Of a DNA stretch of 64,000 bases, positions 20,501 through 28,894 are shown piece after piece. The stretch lies in the NCBI GenBank assembly GCA_003149575.1, contig QCWG01000001.1, forward strand, positions 401,183 to 465,182. The letters run 5' to 3'. The notes under the pieces are model-generated. The model did not search any database. It was not told the origin of the DNA and was given only the letters and a program-made list of their open reading frames with translations. The position numbers were made by a program, and so were the translations under genes. Positions within the stretch are counted from its first letter, which is position 1; each line of letters starts with the position of its first letter. This stretch comes from Altererythrobacter sp. XM-24bin4. GTDB lineage: Bacteria > Pseudomonadota > Alphaproteobacteria > Sphingomonadales > Sphingomonadaceae.

Positions 20501-20894
20501 CGAAAGGCAGGCCGCGTACGATAACCCCAGTCCCCTCTACCGAAAACCGGTCGGGATCAGAAGGCTTCTCAAAACGCCCGATATTGACGCCAGGGACACG
20601 CTGAAGAGCCTCTGAAACGGATCGATCCGGCAGGGCACCGATATCCTCGGCAGTAATTGCATCGACAAATGTGTCCGCATCCCGCTTAATATTCTGCGCA
20701 CTTTCTAGTGCTGCGCGAAAGCCAGTAACGACAATGGCGTTATCGGCTTCGACCACAGCCTCTTCATCATCCGATTCCACATCTTGCGCCATGGCGGGAG
20801 CCGCTATCATCGCTGATAGGGCGATGCTCGAAGCGGTGCTTAGAGCGAAAAAGCGCCTCGAAGAGACAGCGCGGACCTTTTTTTGTTGAGACAA
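17556..20894 (-). CDS. TonB-dependent receptor (large Caulobacter-type, carbohydrate uptake)
   Basis: A 1112-aa outer-membrane receptor. A signal peptide ends near AMAQD (about residue 37), followed by an acidic linker and a TonB-box-like AIVVTGF near residues 53-59. The plug domain (ALPDRSVSEALQRVPGV) comes next, then a long 22-strand barrel ending in the aromatic ARFDF. Length and plug sequence match the TIGR01782-type family that imports oligosaccharides in Caulobacter, Xanthomonas and sphingomonads. Neighbouring GH3, symporter, MFS and LacI genes suggest beta-glucoside import. Two LacI-type operators sit 64-100 bp upstream of its start codon. Confidence 0.95.
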   Translation of the reverse strand: MSQQKKVRAVSSRRFFALSTASSIALSAMIAAPAMAQDVESDDEEAVVEADNAIVVTGFRAALESAQNIKRDADTFVDAITAEDIGALPDRSVSEALQRVPGVNIGRFEKPSDPDRFSVEGTGVIVRGLPFVRSELNGRDIFSATGGRVLSFNDVSPELLGRVEVFKNVTADMVDGGVAGTVNLVTRKPLDSVGLKVAGTVGTTYGDLREEWTPEFSGLISNSWVTGAGTFGLQLGYAYSELKSRTDASQVTDPCYRLGTTGNDACLRALTVIDGGFDGEPNFSADNFPPEGALLIPKGAGVRSTTLDRERQAFSAVAQFESSDERLLITAEYLRADTEFFTDEYALLAQVNNDGETPEPAAGSTWTFDENGVFESGVLTLSNFGGYASLYGGLRQETLNFQRNTEADTEDFSIDIDFAATDRLRFNFEYQHIKSDKRLDAVIGAMNTWSDLALDLTGKVPSVQFLAPGGAATGTRAGEIAPSNYYDLNTYYWFLLDSAEQNDGELDSARFDVEYDISDDGFFKSARFGARWSDRDRTTRDTAFSTWGNLSAPWAGRAGCAPWGGQPGCYTGDGPFVPDWAGFTPGRLYTGLPGQDQATGGGAFTDEFPQYSRQRDIFGNGFMRGNVGQPIPDGAAYFFGGSDDLLGEYLSGISEQAAAEINAFSQTPNPFFGVNGRTAQVLGQTDPVACAPFCPAEINAVGEETKALYGRVDFGTEFPGGTIMEGNFGLRYIHTTVKTEGLLAFPSPDFIDQGPQGNQDGVLTLAELQAACVGPGQPGVVRGYCDLSTARQQEFVAAHTGEILVDNRDIKYDHLLPSFNVKFDFGDGLLLRAAVSKGISRPDLTLYRAGGTIGDNTADLLAGGTLGSGPLFQLFTGNRNLRPIDSWNYDLSLEWYFADVGSLTGNVFVKDISGIVNSGVELVEYTSPTGITAPVEVNGPDDNTSGTLKGFELTYQQTYDFLPGLLSGLGTQFTYTYVDGGAFGNSDINGSNGIFSALQPLAGISEHTINATVFYEKGPLAMRAAYNWRDDFLITARDDIWPYSPIWQESTGQLDASIFYAVTDEIKIGIQGVNLLDEVTQTSQVVNFEGDRITRSAFRNDRRFSFMARFDF

Positions 20895-20957
20895 GATTAA
20901 TCTCCCCCGAAATTTATAAAATATACCCCATTTAACATCGAGCTTTTTAAACGAGTA

Positions 20958-20971
20958 TGTGAGCGTTCACA
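20958..20971. promoter_or_regulatory. LacI-family operator A between receptor and halogenase-like genes
   Basis: TGTGAGCGTTCACA, a 14-bp palindrome with one mismatched pair, CG-centred. It lies in the divergent 187-bp region between the TonB receptor and the halogenase-like gene. Its centre is 21 bp from that of operator B, i.e. two helical turns, so repressor dimers would bind on the same face. Confidence 0.75.
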
Positions 20972-20978
20972 AGGATTA

Positions 20979-20994
20979 AATGAACGTTCACATT
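20979..20994. promoter_or_regulatory. LacI-family operator B between receptor and halogenase-like genes
   Basis: Contains the perfect 10-bp palindrome TGAACGTTCA (20981-20990) within AATGAACGTTCACATT. It shares its core with operator A and with the site before the GH3 gene. From this position it can serve both divergent genes. Confidence 0.75.
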
Positions 20995-21081
20995 TTACTC
21001 TTCCACTCATTGCCAAACCATGGCATTCTTGCAACAGCTGCTATAAGGCGGATGGCGCTAAATAAGGGAATTTAAAGCAGA

Positions 21082-22602
21082 ATGAACTATGGCAATCCCA
21101 TAAAGCACATCGTAATTGTTGGCGGCGGAACCGCTGGCTGGATGGCAGCGGCAGTCCTTTCCCGACTAAAAAAGGGGCGCACGCTGGACATTACGCTAAT
21201 CGAATCGGAAGAGATAGGCACGGTCGGTGTGGGCGAAGCGACGATCCCTCCATTTGTTGAATTCAATCAGCTCTTGGAAATAGATGAGCGCGAGCTGCTT
21301 TCCGAAGTCCAAGGCAGCTTCAAGCTTGGCATTCAGTTCCAGAACTGGGGCCAATTAGGTGATAGTTATATACACCCGTTTGGCGCATATGGATATCACA
21401 TGGGTGGAATTTCTTTTCATCAGATCTGGCGGCGAATGCAGCAGGCTGGCGATAAACGACCAATCCAAGCCTTCAACCTTGAGACCATGGCGGCATACTT
21501 TGGAAAGTTTGCCCGCACAGAAGATTATGCGCAAGAAGATTTACCTCCGGTCAATTATGCCTACCATTTAGATGCAGGCCGCTATGCTGCATTTTTGCGT
21601 AAATATGCCGAAGCTCGCGGGGTGATCCGACAGGAGGGCCGGATCAGTCATACAACACTTGCGGATGAAACCGGCTTCGTCGCTTCATTAAAACTAGAAA
21701 GCGGCAAGGCAATCTCGGGAGACCTCTTTGTCGACTGCTCTGGTTTTCGAGGCCTGCTGATAGAGCAGGCACTTGGCACAGGGTACGAAGACTGGACGCA
21801 CTGGTTGCCCTGCAATCGCGCAGTCGCCTTGCCATGCGATCGTGATGACGGCAGTCCGCCACCGCCCTTCACGAAGGCCACCGCGCATTCAGCAGGATGG
21901 CAATGGCAAGTACCCCTGCAGCACCGCAACGGTAACGGGCACGTTTATTGCGACGCATATATGTCAGCCGACGAAGCACACGAAATCTTGGTCGACAATA
22001 TTGCAGGAAAGCCAACCGCGGAACCGAACCATTTGCGCTTCGTGACCGGTCGCAGAAAGAAATTTTGGAACAAGAATGTGGTGGCACTAGGTTTGTCGGC
22101 AGGTTTTATGGAGCCGCTCGAATCAACCTCAATCCACTTGGTGAATACAGGCGTCAATAAACTTGTCGCACTGCTTACATTAGAGGGGATAAATCCTGCC
22201 CAAGTTGAGGCCTTCAATCGTCTGACCGCTAAGGAATACGCTCGGATCCGCGATTTTCTAATTCTGCATTACAACGCAACGGAGCGAACCGACTCAGACT
22301 TTTGGAATTATTGCCGAACAATGAGCGTTCCAGACACTCTCACCGAGAAAGTCGAGCTGTTCAAAACGAACGGACAAATATTCCGCGAGGAAGACGAACT
22401 GTTCACCGAAACAAGCTGGGCCGCTGTTATGATGGGGCAGCGAATTGTGATGGGCGGCCACAATCCGGTTGCAGACACTTTCGATCTGCCTGCAACCAAA
22501 AGCGAGATGGATGAGATGGAGAAATCAATCCGTTTCGTGGTTCAGCACATGCCGGGACATGAAGACTATCTGAAGCGCTACTGCCCGGCTCCCGCGATCT
22601 AG
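21082..22602 (+). CDS. Tryptophan-halogenase-family flavoprotein
   Basis: A 506-aa flavin-dependent halogenase-family protein. It has the FAD motif GGGTAGW (14-20), the VGVGEATIPP segment, the lysine that in true halogenases handles hypohalous acid (Lys81 in SFKLGIQFQNWG), WQWQVP (273-278, the WxWxIP motif with Val for Ile) and EPLESTSIH with Glu347. The known catalytic residues are thus kept. Relatives are very often next to TonB receptors in sphingomonads and Caulobacter, and few have a known substrate; free tryptophan is not implied. It shares its control region with the receptor, so it probably modifies something linked to the imported substrate. Confidence 0.9.
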   Translation: MNYGNPIKHIVIVGGGTAGWMAAAVLSRLKKGRTLDITLIESEEIGTVGVGEATIPPFVEFNQLLEIDERELLSEVQGSFKLGIQFQNWGQLGDSYIHPFGAYGYHMGGISFHQIWRRMQQAGDKRPIQAFNLETMAAYFGKFARTEDYAQEDLPPVNYAYHLDAGRYAAFLRKYAEARGVIRQEGRISHTTLADETGFVASLKLESGKAISGDLFVDCSGFRGLLIEQALGTGYEDWTHWLPCNRAVALPCDRDDGSPPPPFTKATAHSAGWQWQVPLQHRNGNGHVYCDAYMSADEAHEILVDNIAGKPTAEPNHLRFVTGRRKKFWNKNVVALGLSAGFMEPLESTSIHLVNTGVNKLVALLTLEGINPAQVEAFNRLTAKEYARIRDFLILHYNATERTDSDFWNYCRTMSVPDTLTEKVELFKTNGQIFREEDELFTETSWAAVMMGQRIVMGGHNPVADTFDLPATKSEMDEMEKSIRFVVQHMPGHEDYLKRYCPAPAI

Positions 22603-23169
22603 CCGCTGGCGCATGCAACAGTAGTTCCACCTACAAGCATCTTCAAAACATTGCGTTGGCAAACCTCACATTTAGCAACCCCAGTTTGCTCCCGGATGGC
22701 AAAAGTAATCACAAACCTTATGCCAGGCCCGCCGCTCGACGGCTAGAGGTGAGAAAATGCTGGCCGCCGGACTGGGGTGGCTAGACGCTCTGGCATTCAA
22801 GCAGCAACCAAATGCCAAAGGGGCCAGTCAAATTGGGAGGCCCTGTTCTCAAGGCAGAGGGGGCGACCAGCCGGGCAGGCGATAGCCTTTTATTTTTCGG
22901 CCAAAGTCTTGGGCGAGGCGCTACCACCATTTCTGATTTCTCTTGGTATAGCAAAGCTCTGGAGTGCAATTCAGCAATCTCCGGTTTCGCTCAGAAACGA
23001 ATGCCTCCGATGACTTGGTCTATAGATCGTTTTCTTGGTACTGTTGGCGTTTAGCCTCTATGGAGCGGTGGTGCTGAGCGAGCCACAACCGACGCGGAAT
23101 CGACCGTGGTTGACAGTGGATAGTCGGCCAGCGTTCCACCCTCCACGAATGGCCGTCGCCCAGAAAAAA
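22603..23169. other. 567-bp intergenic stretch without a recognised gene
   Basis: It lies between the convergent ends of the halogenase-like gene and the DUF1501 gene. Short frames exist on both strands but none shows a recognisable motif, a ribosome binding site or a signal peptide. No terminator hairpin, tRNA or repeat was found by eye. Confidence 0.5.
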
Positions 23170-24597
23170 TTAAATGGCGCCCTCTTTCATAAAGCCGAGA
23201 TCTGAAGAAGCAAAACGACCGATGTTGGGAGCTACTGATGTCATTTCGGATGACGAAACTCCAAACCAACGGGCAAGAGTGGCGGAGTACTGGTCTACTG
23301 ATATGTCTGGTAGTAACCTTCCCTGACCCACCTGGTCATCGGTGTCGACCGAAATATGCGGCGCGCGCCCATAAAATCGTCCTCCATCAACATCGCCGCC
23401 CAAGATGAAATGATGGCTACCCCAACCGTGGTCTGAGCCATCGCCGTTAGAGGCAAGAGTTCGACCGAAATCGGAAGCTGTGAAAGTCGTTACTTTATCT
23501 GAGATCCCAATTTCCACCGTTGAGCGATAGAAGGCGTCCAATGCCTCATCAACTTGTTCGAGAAGTCCTTCGTGCTGCCCTATCAATCCGTCATGAGTGT
23601 CATAACCACCCATACCAACCATGAAGACCTGCCGCGTAACACCCAGCCGATTTCGTGCAGCTATAAGCCTTGCTACGACTTGCAGTTGTGCGGCCAGGAA
23701 ATTGCCTTCGGGAAATTCAGTTCTTAAATTTGAGTTGTTCAGTGCGTTGTTTACGAAGTTGCCGTATTCAATAGAGCGAGCATTTACATGGGCGTAGTCA
23801 GCCTTGAAAAAATGTCCTGCTCCTGACCGCAATATCGTTTCGAGTGCTTGAACAGAGCTTTGAGGTAAAAACCCCGGATTGCCGCTAATCGGCTGAAAGA
23901 GAGTCGCTCCGTGAGGTGCGACTTGGTAGGGAACGGCATCTTGGCCACTTAAGAAAACTGAATTGCCAAAAGCATTGATCGCAGTGAACATCGAATTGGT
24001 GTTCGAAGAAAGTGCCAGATCGCTTATTCGCCCCCCCCAGCCGGTCGGAGCGCCCTCAGTTTGAGAGCTTTGCCAGACAGACTGCTGATCATTGTGCGAG
24101 AAGAGCTTAGGGGGCAATGGCACTGTCTCATTTTCGAACTGGGATAGGGTCGTTGGAGCAATTAATGGCCCCACATTGAGCAACGGTGCCAGTCTGCCCT
24201 CATCAAATCTCTGTTTGAGGCGGGGCATGGTTGGCGCCAAGGCCAAGGCTTGGTCGTCAGTTAGAACCTGGTCATCGCGGGGATTAAGCACAGTCTGCGC
24301 GAGAGAGGCACGGGGTAATGCTATACCTCCACCGCCTTCGCCATCACCACCTCGGATGGCAGAGTACCGAGCGTAATTTGTGGCATCAAAAGGGATTAAT
24401 GTATTGCTATGGTCGTTGCCGCCATAAAGAAACAGGCAGACTAAAGCCTTGTAATCTCCGCTCGTTGAAAAGGCAGCAGCCTCTCCGATACTCGCCAAAC
24501 CCAACGCATACGATGAGGCGGCGCCCATAACGGCTAATTGGCTCGAGCGACGAATAAAGGCACGCCGTGACAAATCTATGCTCTTACCGATGAACAT
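23170..24597 (-). CDS. DUF1501 domain-containing protein, Tat-exported
   Basis: A 475-aa protein of the sulfatase/alkaline-phosphatase-like DUF1501 family. The N-terminus has a twin-arginine signal (SRRAFIRRSS, then a hydrophobic stretch to about residue 42), so it is exported folded. Family landmarks are FLYGGNDHSNTLIP, the long central region, MVGMGGYDTHDG, TFTASDFGRTLASNG and DHGWGSHHFILGG with metal-type Asp/His residues. Biochemical function of the family is unknown. It follows the DUF1800 gene by 9 bp, the pairing seen in many bacteria, so the two probably act together. Confidence 0.9.
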   Translation of the reverse strand: MFIGKSIDLSRRAFIRRSSQLAVMGAASSYALGLASIGEAAAFSTSGDYKALVCLFLYGGNDHSNTLIPFDATNYARYSAIRGGDGEGGGGIALPRASLAQTVLNPRDDQVLTDDQALALAPTMPRLKQRFDEGRLAPLLNVGPLIAPTTLSQFENETVPLPPKLFSHNDQQSVWQSSQTEGAPTGWGGRISDLALSSNTNSMFTAINAFGNSVFLSGQDAVPYQVAPHGATLFQPISGNPGFLPQSSVQALETILRSGAGHFFKADYAHVNARSIEYGNFVNNALNNSNLRTEFPEGNFLAAQLQVVARLIAARNRLGVTRQVFMVGMGGYDTHDGLIGQHEGLLEQVDEALDAFYRSTVEIGISDKVTTFTASDFGRTLASNGDGSDHGWGSHHFILGGDVDGGRFYGRAPHISVDTDDQVGQGRLLPDISVDQYSATLARWFGVSSSEMTSVAPNIGRFASSDLGFMKEGAI

Positions 24598-24606
24598 TAG
24601 GCGCTC

Positions 24607-26463
24607 CTATCTCTGAACCAAGTAATCACTGGAAGTCATGATCAGCAATACCGCCGTTCTGACCTTAGTAATCCGCTGGTTCTGGCTACTTGTTGCTGAA
24701 ATGGGCTGATCATCCAAGGCGCTAAGTATGGTGGCCCGAACGTCATCGGTCAGCTGGTTGGCCGTTAGCAACAATTCTAAGTGTGCCAGTAAACTGGCAC
24801 TATCTTCTGCGAGAGCCATCTCAGTTGAGTAATCCAACTCCACGTCCTCGAAGGGCCAAAATTCTGCCTGAACTGCCGCATGCATGAAGTTAACATAGCC
24901 AGCCACCGAGGTTTCATTAACCAGCTGGAATTCAGGGGCGAGTAAATCTTGGTCGGCCGACTGCGAGCCAGCCCTAAAATATCCAGGGCGGAAAAAATTA
25001 AAAACTGAGGGCGCTCGCAGCGGCGACTGGGCTAACGCCCAAGATGGGTTTGATGCATCACCCAAGTCCCAATCTCCGCTAACCGACCGCATATTAAATG
25101 TACGGCCAAGCTGAACAAAACGAAGCATCGGTTCCCTCAACTTGCCAAAAGTAGGGTCCTCTAAGCTCTGAGATGATAGGGCCTCTTCATCTAGCAAAAT
25201 TGCTTTGAAAACAGCCCGTAAATCACCCCTCACTCCTTCACCATTATTTTCAAAGACTTCAGCAACCCGCTGAACATAAGAAGGAGAGGGATTACTGGTG
25301 ACTAAACGCTGGATCATTTGCTTACCAAAGAATGGCCCAACATTAGGGTGTGCAACCAGATGATCGAGGGCCATTGCCAGGCTATCTGCTGCATTAGTGC
25401 CCGCCGGAATTGTTAGACCCAAGAAACTCTTTTCTGTCTCAGAATGGAAAGCATCCCCAGTCGGATTCCAAGGCCAAGGCTTCCAACGCCAACGGGTCAC
25501 ATCCGAAGTCATGGGATTGCGGACCCAGTCCGGATCAGCAAGTTCAAAGTTTCCTTGGACTGTAGTGGTGCCGATATTAGTGAAATCGAACTCATAGCCA
25601 GTAAATACCTTAGCGATGCCGGTGACATCATCATTGGTGTAGGTTTCGATAGGCTCACCGCCAGAAAGTTTCAAAGAACCATCTATATTGAGCTCAAATA
25701 GACCTATAGACATGAGCTGCATAATCTCACGGCCATAGTTTTCATCGGGAACCCGGCCGCTATTGGGATCTGCCTTTTGGTTCCCCCTAGTGTTTAGGAA
25801 AACGCCCATGGCGGGGTTAAGGGTAATCTCCTCAATCAGCTCGCGGAAACTGCCAAAGGCGTTGCGATTGAGGATGTCCCAATATTCACCAATCGCGGGT
25901 CCGGGCCACTCAACCGCTAAATTGTTGATTGAGACAACGAAAAATTCTGAAAGGGCCAACGCCACCCTTTTGCGAACGCTACTCCCACCAGATAGGAGTT
26001 GAGACCAAATCATCTGATCGGCAATGCGATCGCTGTTAAAGTAGTCGTTTTCATCGACCCGATCGAAGCCACGATCCGCAAAAAAAGACTTTGCTGTCTG
26101 GCTGTTGGCCTGATCCATCTGACCGTCAAGCCAGGGCTCATAACCATCCCGTTTCAATTGCTCAATCGCACGCTGAGATGCTGCAAAGGAGGCTTGCAAA
26201 AGGAAACGTGCCGCTTCTGCATCGGAAGTAGGGGCCCTAACCTCAACGACCGGACCGGCACCAGGACCAGCGACCGCACTAGTAGAACTATCTCCGCCCC
26301 CGCAGGCAGCCGTGGCCAAGGCGAGAGCGCTCACCCCCGCAAAGTTGGTGAATTTAGTCTCTTCTATAGCGGGTTGAAGCAACGCCTCTGGATCATCGAC
26401 TGGCTGACACAAAGGCTCCACCAAATCGGTATTTCTGATTGCGAGGTCTAGATCGGAGGCCAC
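24607..26463 (-). CDS. DUF1800 domain-containing protein
   Basis: A 618-aa protein. After about 45 polar residues there is a short hydrophobic stretch ending in ATAACGGG, resembling a late lipobox. The DUF1800 domain follows (about 80-600), with EAARFLLQASFAAS at its start, a central YGREIMQLMSIGLFEL, TGYEF, HDxEKxFLG-like SETEKSFLG and the C-terminal FNFFRPGY. The family has no assigned reaction. It is first in a two-gene unit with the Tat-exported DUF1501 protein. Because the hydrophobic stretch lies far from the N-terminus, the true start could be downstream, but no better in-frame site was evident. Confidence 0.88.
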   Translation of the reverse strand: MASDLDLAIRNTDLVEPLCQPVDDPEALLQPAIEETKFTNFAGVSALALATAACGGGDSSTSAVAGPGAGPVVEVRAPTSDAEAARFLLQASFAASQRAIEQLKRDGYEPWLDGQMDQANSQTAKSFFADRGFDRVDENDYFNSDRIADQMIWSQLLSGGSSVRKRVALALSEFFVVSINNLAVEWPGPAIGEYWDILNRNAFGSFRELIEEITLNPAMGVFLNTRGNQKADPNSGRVPDENYGREIMQLMSIGLFELNIDGSLKLSGGEPIETYTNDDVTGIAKVFTGYEFDFTNIGTTTVQGNFELADPDWVRNPMTSDVTRWRWKPWPWNPTGDAFHSETEKSFLGLTIPAGTNAADSLAMALDHLVAHPNVGPFFGKQMIQRLVTSNPSPSYVQRVAEVFENNGEGVRGDLRAVFKAILLDEEALSSQSLEDPTFGKLREPMLRFVQLGRTFNMRSVSGDWDLGDASNPSWALAQSPLRAPSVFNFFRPGYFRAGSQSADQDLLAPEFQLVNETSVAGYVNFMHAAVQAEFWPFEDVELDYSTEMALAEDSASLLAHLELLLTANQLTDDVRATILSALDDQPISATSSQNQRITKVRTAVLLIMTSSDYLVQR

Positions 26464-26873
26464 ATTTTCATCCTTATAAATGCCAAACTTAAGCTAACCC
26501 GAAAAGTGAAACAGCACAAATCCCGACACATCAGAAATTATATCAAAATGGGAAGGGAGGGCCTGTCGATGATCCCGCTCAGGCTGTTGTGAGTCTGTTT
26601 CAACGCCGGTATCGAGATCTAGGCCTAATCGGTTGCTCATCGCTTCAGGCCGCCCAGCGGTACATCGAAGGCGGCAGCTAAGCGAGAAAGCGAGTTGTTG
26701 AGTTGGTTTGATTATTTCATGTTTCAAATTGTATTTACGGTCGTGCTCCAAAGGCTTGGTATCTGGAGCGACCCGAGGGGTTTTGTTTCACGCCAATCTC
26801 TTAGCGCACTGCCCAGCGCCTCTTGGCGCTTAGTATTTTGTTGCTAGATAAACGGCATGGAGGTATCCACAGA
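26464..26873. other. Intergenic region between DUF1800 and winged-helix genes
   Basis: About 410 bp between divergent genes; it should hold both promoters. An 85-codon frame on the minus strand (26494-26751) lacks recognisable motifs and a ribosome binding site, so I do not call it. No repeat or RNA was recognised. Confidence 0.45.
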
Positions 26874-26876
26874 GTG

Positions 26877-27176
26877 ATGCTTCGCTTAATCAATTTCATA
26901 ACAAGCCTTAGACGTTTGCCGCCCTTGTCCGAGATATCCGGGGATGAAGAGCGCATGCTTTTTGAACTGCGGGCATTGTGGGAGGAGAAAGGCAGCTTGT
27001 CTGTAGCCGACGTCTATGATTTGGGCAGCAATCAATCTGCATCGACCTCATATCGCCAGCTTATTGCTTTGGGAGATAAGGGTCTTCTCGATGTGTCTGT
27101 TGCTGAAGGGGACAAGCGCCGACGTGACGTGAGCTTCACGAAGGTGTCGGAATCTCTTTTCGCAGCGATGCGTTGA
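26877..27176 (+). CDS. Small winged-helix (MarR-like) DNA-binding protein
   Basis: A 99-aa protein with a MarR/winged-helix layout: a helical N-terminus, a recognition segment (SVADVYDLGSNQSASTSYRQL, about 46-66) preceding LIALGDKGLL, and a charged wing (AEGDKRRRDVSFT). This is the shape of small regulators that read DNA as dimers. A GGAGG site lies 13 bp upstream of the ATG; an adjacent GTG at 26874 is an equally good start. The membrane-protein gene begins 3 bp after its stop, so the pair form one unit and the regulator may control it. Confidence 0.65.
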   Translation: MLRLINFITSLRRLPPLSEISGDEERMLFELRALWEEKGSLSVADVYDLGSNQSASTSYRQLIALGDKGLLDVSVAEGDKRRRDVSFTKVSESLFAAMR

Positions 27177-27179
27177 TTT

Positions 27180-27713
27180 ATGGAAAAGTCTCTGCCGCAC
27201 ACTGCTTTAACCGGCGCAGCCCTCGTATTTCTCTACGTTGCTCTTTACGATCTGTCGGACTGGATCGTCGGCACCGAAGCATTCAGAGGCACGGCGGGCA
27301 TAATTTTCTTGCCGGCGTTTATCCGATTACTGGGATTCTTGCTACTTGGATATTGGGTGATCCCCGCTTTGTTTGTGGCGGGCCTTTTTTGCGTTGATCT
27401 TGGGTTGGGTCTAGGCGGCAAAGTTGTAGTTTCTGCCTTCATTGCTGTTGGCGGTCCGCTGGGGGCCTTTATCGCCGCAAAACTGTCTGGTCTGCAGCCG
27501 TCTCTCTCCAATTTGACGCCTATGCGCCTTCTTTTGCTTTCTGCGTTCTGTTCAGCGGGCAATGCCGTCTTCTATCATCTGGGGCTTAATTATGCCGGAG
27601 TGGGTGGGCATTCGGACATCTTCATGCATCTGGTTGTTTTTGCTGGCGATATGGTCGGTACTTGGGCCGCCATTTATTTCATCAAGCTGTCACTAGAAAT
27701 GTTTCTAAAGTAG
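27180..27713 (+). CDS. Integral membrane protein, function unknown
   Basis: A 177-aa protein with about five hydrophobic helices (roughly 10-25, 38-60, 62-75, 85-103 and 145-170). The N-terminal part slightly recalls MASE1-type sensor membrane modules, which would leave this as a stand-alone sensor without an output domain; that is speculation. It directly follows the winged-helix gene and is not followed by another gene on the same strand for over 1 kb. Confidence 0.6.
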   Translation: MEKSLPHTALTGAALVFLYVALYDLSDWIVGTEAFRGTAGIIFLPAFIRLLGFLLLGYWVIPALFVAGLFCVDLGLGLGGKVVVSAFIAVGGPLGAFIAAKLSGLQPSLSNLTPMRLLLLSAFCSAGNAVFYHLGLNYAGVGGHSDIFMHLVVFAGDMVGTWAAIYFIKLSLEMFLK

Positions 27714-27857
27714 CGTTCCAACTATTAAGGGCAAGGCCCTTGTAAAACTGCGCGCGATTGAGGCACTATCATTTGCATACGGGCTAATGCCAAAAGGAAC
27801 TTCGCGCTGGCGGGGAAGGTCGCCGAAAAATCACTTTGAAACAAAGTCTAAGTGATT

Positions 27858-28211
27858 TCAGTAAGCGCAGATACGAATTTCTTCTCCTACCCAGCACGCC
27901 CGTTCATCAGCATCGCGCTCAACCGGCTCTACCGGTTCCTGTGTCCGTCCAGTCGGCGTCAACCAGCCGACACGCGCTCTACCAACCGCAAAAACGTCTA
28001 CCACGATGTAAGGCGGGATCTCATAGTTGTCATAAGAATCGCTCGGCAGCGACAACTCGAAAGATCCACCTTCCCAGGACTCGAATTCGCAGGGACCTTG
28101 ATATGAGGCGCCGAACCATGAAATGCTGCATTGAGCAGGCTTCGCTTGGGCCACAGCAGGGAATAATGAACTAGCCAGCGCGGCCATAATGATAGTAAAA
28201 TTACGAACCAC
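27858..28211 (-). CDS. Small secreted protein, function unknown
   Basis: A 117-aa protein with a signal peptide (hydrophobic to about residue 20, then AVAQA), leaving a mature chain with four cysteines that could form two disulfides. It starts at a GTG with AGAGGAT eight bases upstream. No domain recognised. It follows another secreted-protein gene by 23 bp on the same strand, and the pair may be an operon. Confidence 0.6.
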   Translation of the reverse strand: MVRNFTIIMAALASSLFPAVAQAKPAQCSISWFGASYQGPCEFESWEGGSFELSLPSDSYDNYEIPPYIVVDVFAVGRARVGWLTPTGRTQEPVEPVERDADERACWVGEEIRICAY

Positions 28212-28234
28212 TTTTGGAATCCTCTAAAAATGAA

Positions 28235-28723
28235 TTAACAGATTTCGATAAGGCCTGGGGGCGTCTTCTGGCACCAATCCATAAACCAAAGATCGGTGGC
28301 ACCAACTCCCGCTTGGATAACTTGCCAGGAGCCCTGCGACCTTCGCAAGATCGCCTCAACATGGCAGCAATCAAACATTTCAATGGCCTCTTCACCTTCT
28401 CTTTGAACAAAGGGGGTCGAGTTGGGATCAATAGGACGTCCACCTGGACGTTGTGAATTTAAAGCTACGAAAGCCCAGTCTCCAGACACGTTAAATTCGG
28501 CAACCACAAATTCGACTGGCACGCCGAGATCTCTCTCGGCAATTGGCCTCACAGCATCTAAAATTGCTCTCCGCTCAGGATTACCTCTCTGGGGTGTGTA
28601 CACCCCTGCCGGAGCTTGGGCCTGCGTGGCGGAAGTCGTTACTGTCATTGCCATTACGAATGATAGCACTAGACAAAAAGTGACAATAAATTTGATCCTA
28701 GAATTTTGTCCAAATTTGGTCAC
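28235..28723 (-). CDS. Secreted protein, function unknown
   Basis: A 162-aa exported protein: hydrophobic segment at about residues 12-30, cleavage near ATQAQA. The mature part has a recurring pattern known from many proteobacterial hypothetical proteins: RRAILDAVRP, then VEFVVAEFNVSGDWAFV, and a C-terminal strand with WQVIQAGVG. Four cysteines lie in the last third. The start is a GTG with AGGGTGGGA before it. It heads the two-gene unit with the small secreted protein at 27858. Confidence 0.65.
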   Translation of the reverse strand: MTKFGQNSRIKFIVTFCLVLSFVMAMTVTTSATQAQAPAGVYTPQRGNPERRAILDAVRPIAERDLGVPVEFVVAEFNVSGDWAFVALNSQRPGGRPIDPNSTPFVQREGEEAIEMFDCCHVEAILRRSQGSWQVIQAGVGATDLWFMDWCQKTPPGLIEIC

Positions 28724-28894
28724 ATTCCCACCCTACTATACTTGACAGAATAGTTCCTGCGTACAAAATAATCCGTTCTGGTCAAGATAGCTGCTAGACT
28801 GTGCTTGTGGATCGAAGCCAAAGACTTGCTCGCCGCTGCGAGATGATGATTTGATGATTACTAAAAATTTCTGAGAGTGTGGGGATTTCATAAG

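Noticed and set aside
21005-21050. Possible sigma-54 promoter (TGGCATTCTTGC) before the halogenase-like gene
   Set aside because: Spacing between the GG and GC elements is three bases too short for a sigma-54 site.
26494-26751. 85-codon minus-strand frame in the gap before the winged-helix gene
   Set aside because: No ribosome binding site, domain or signal, and translation looks random.
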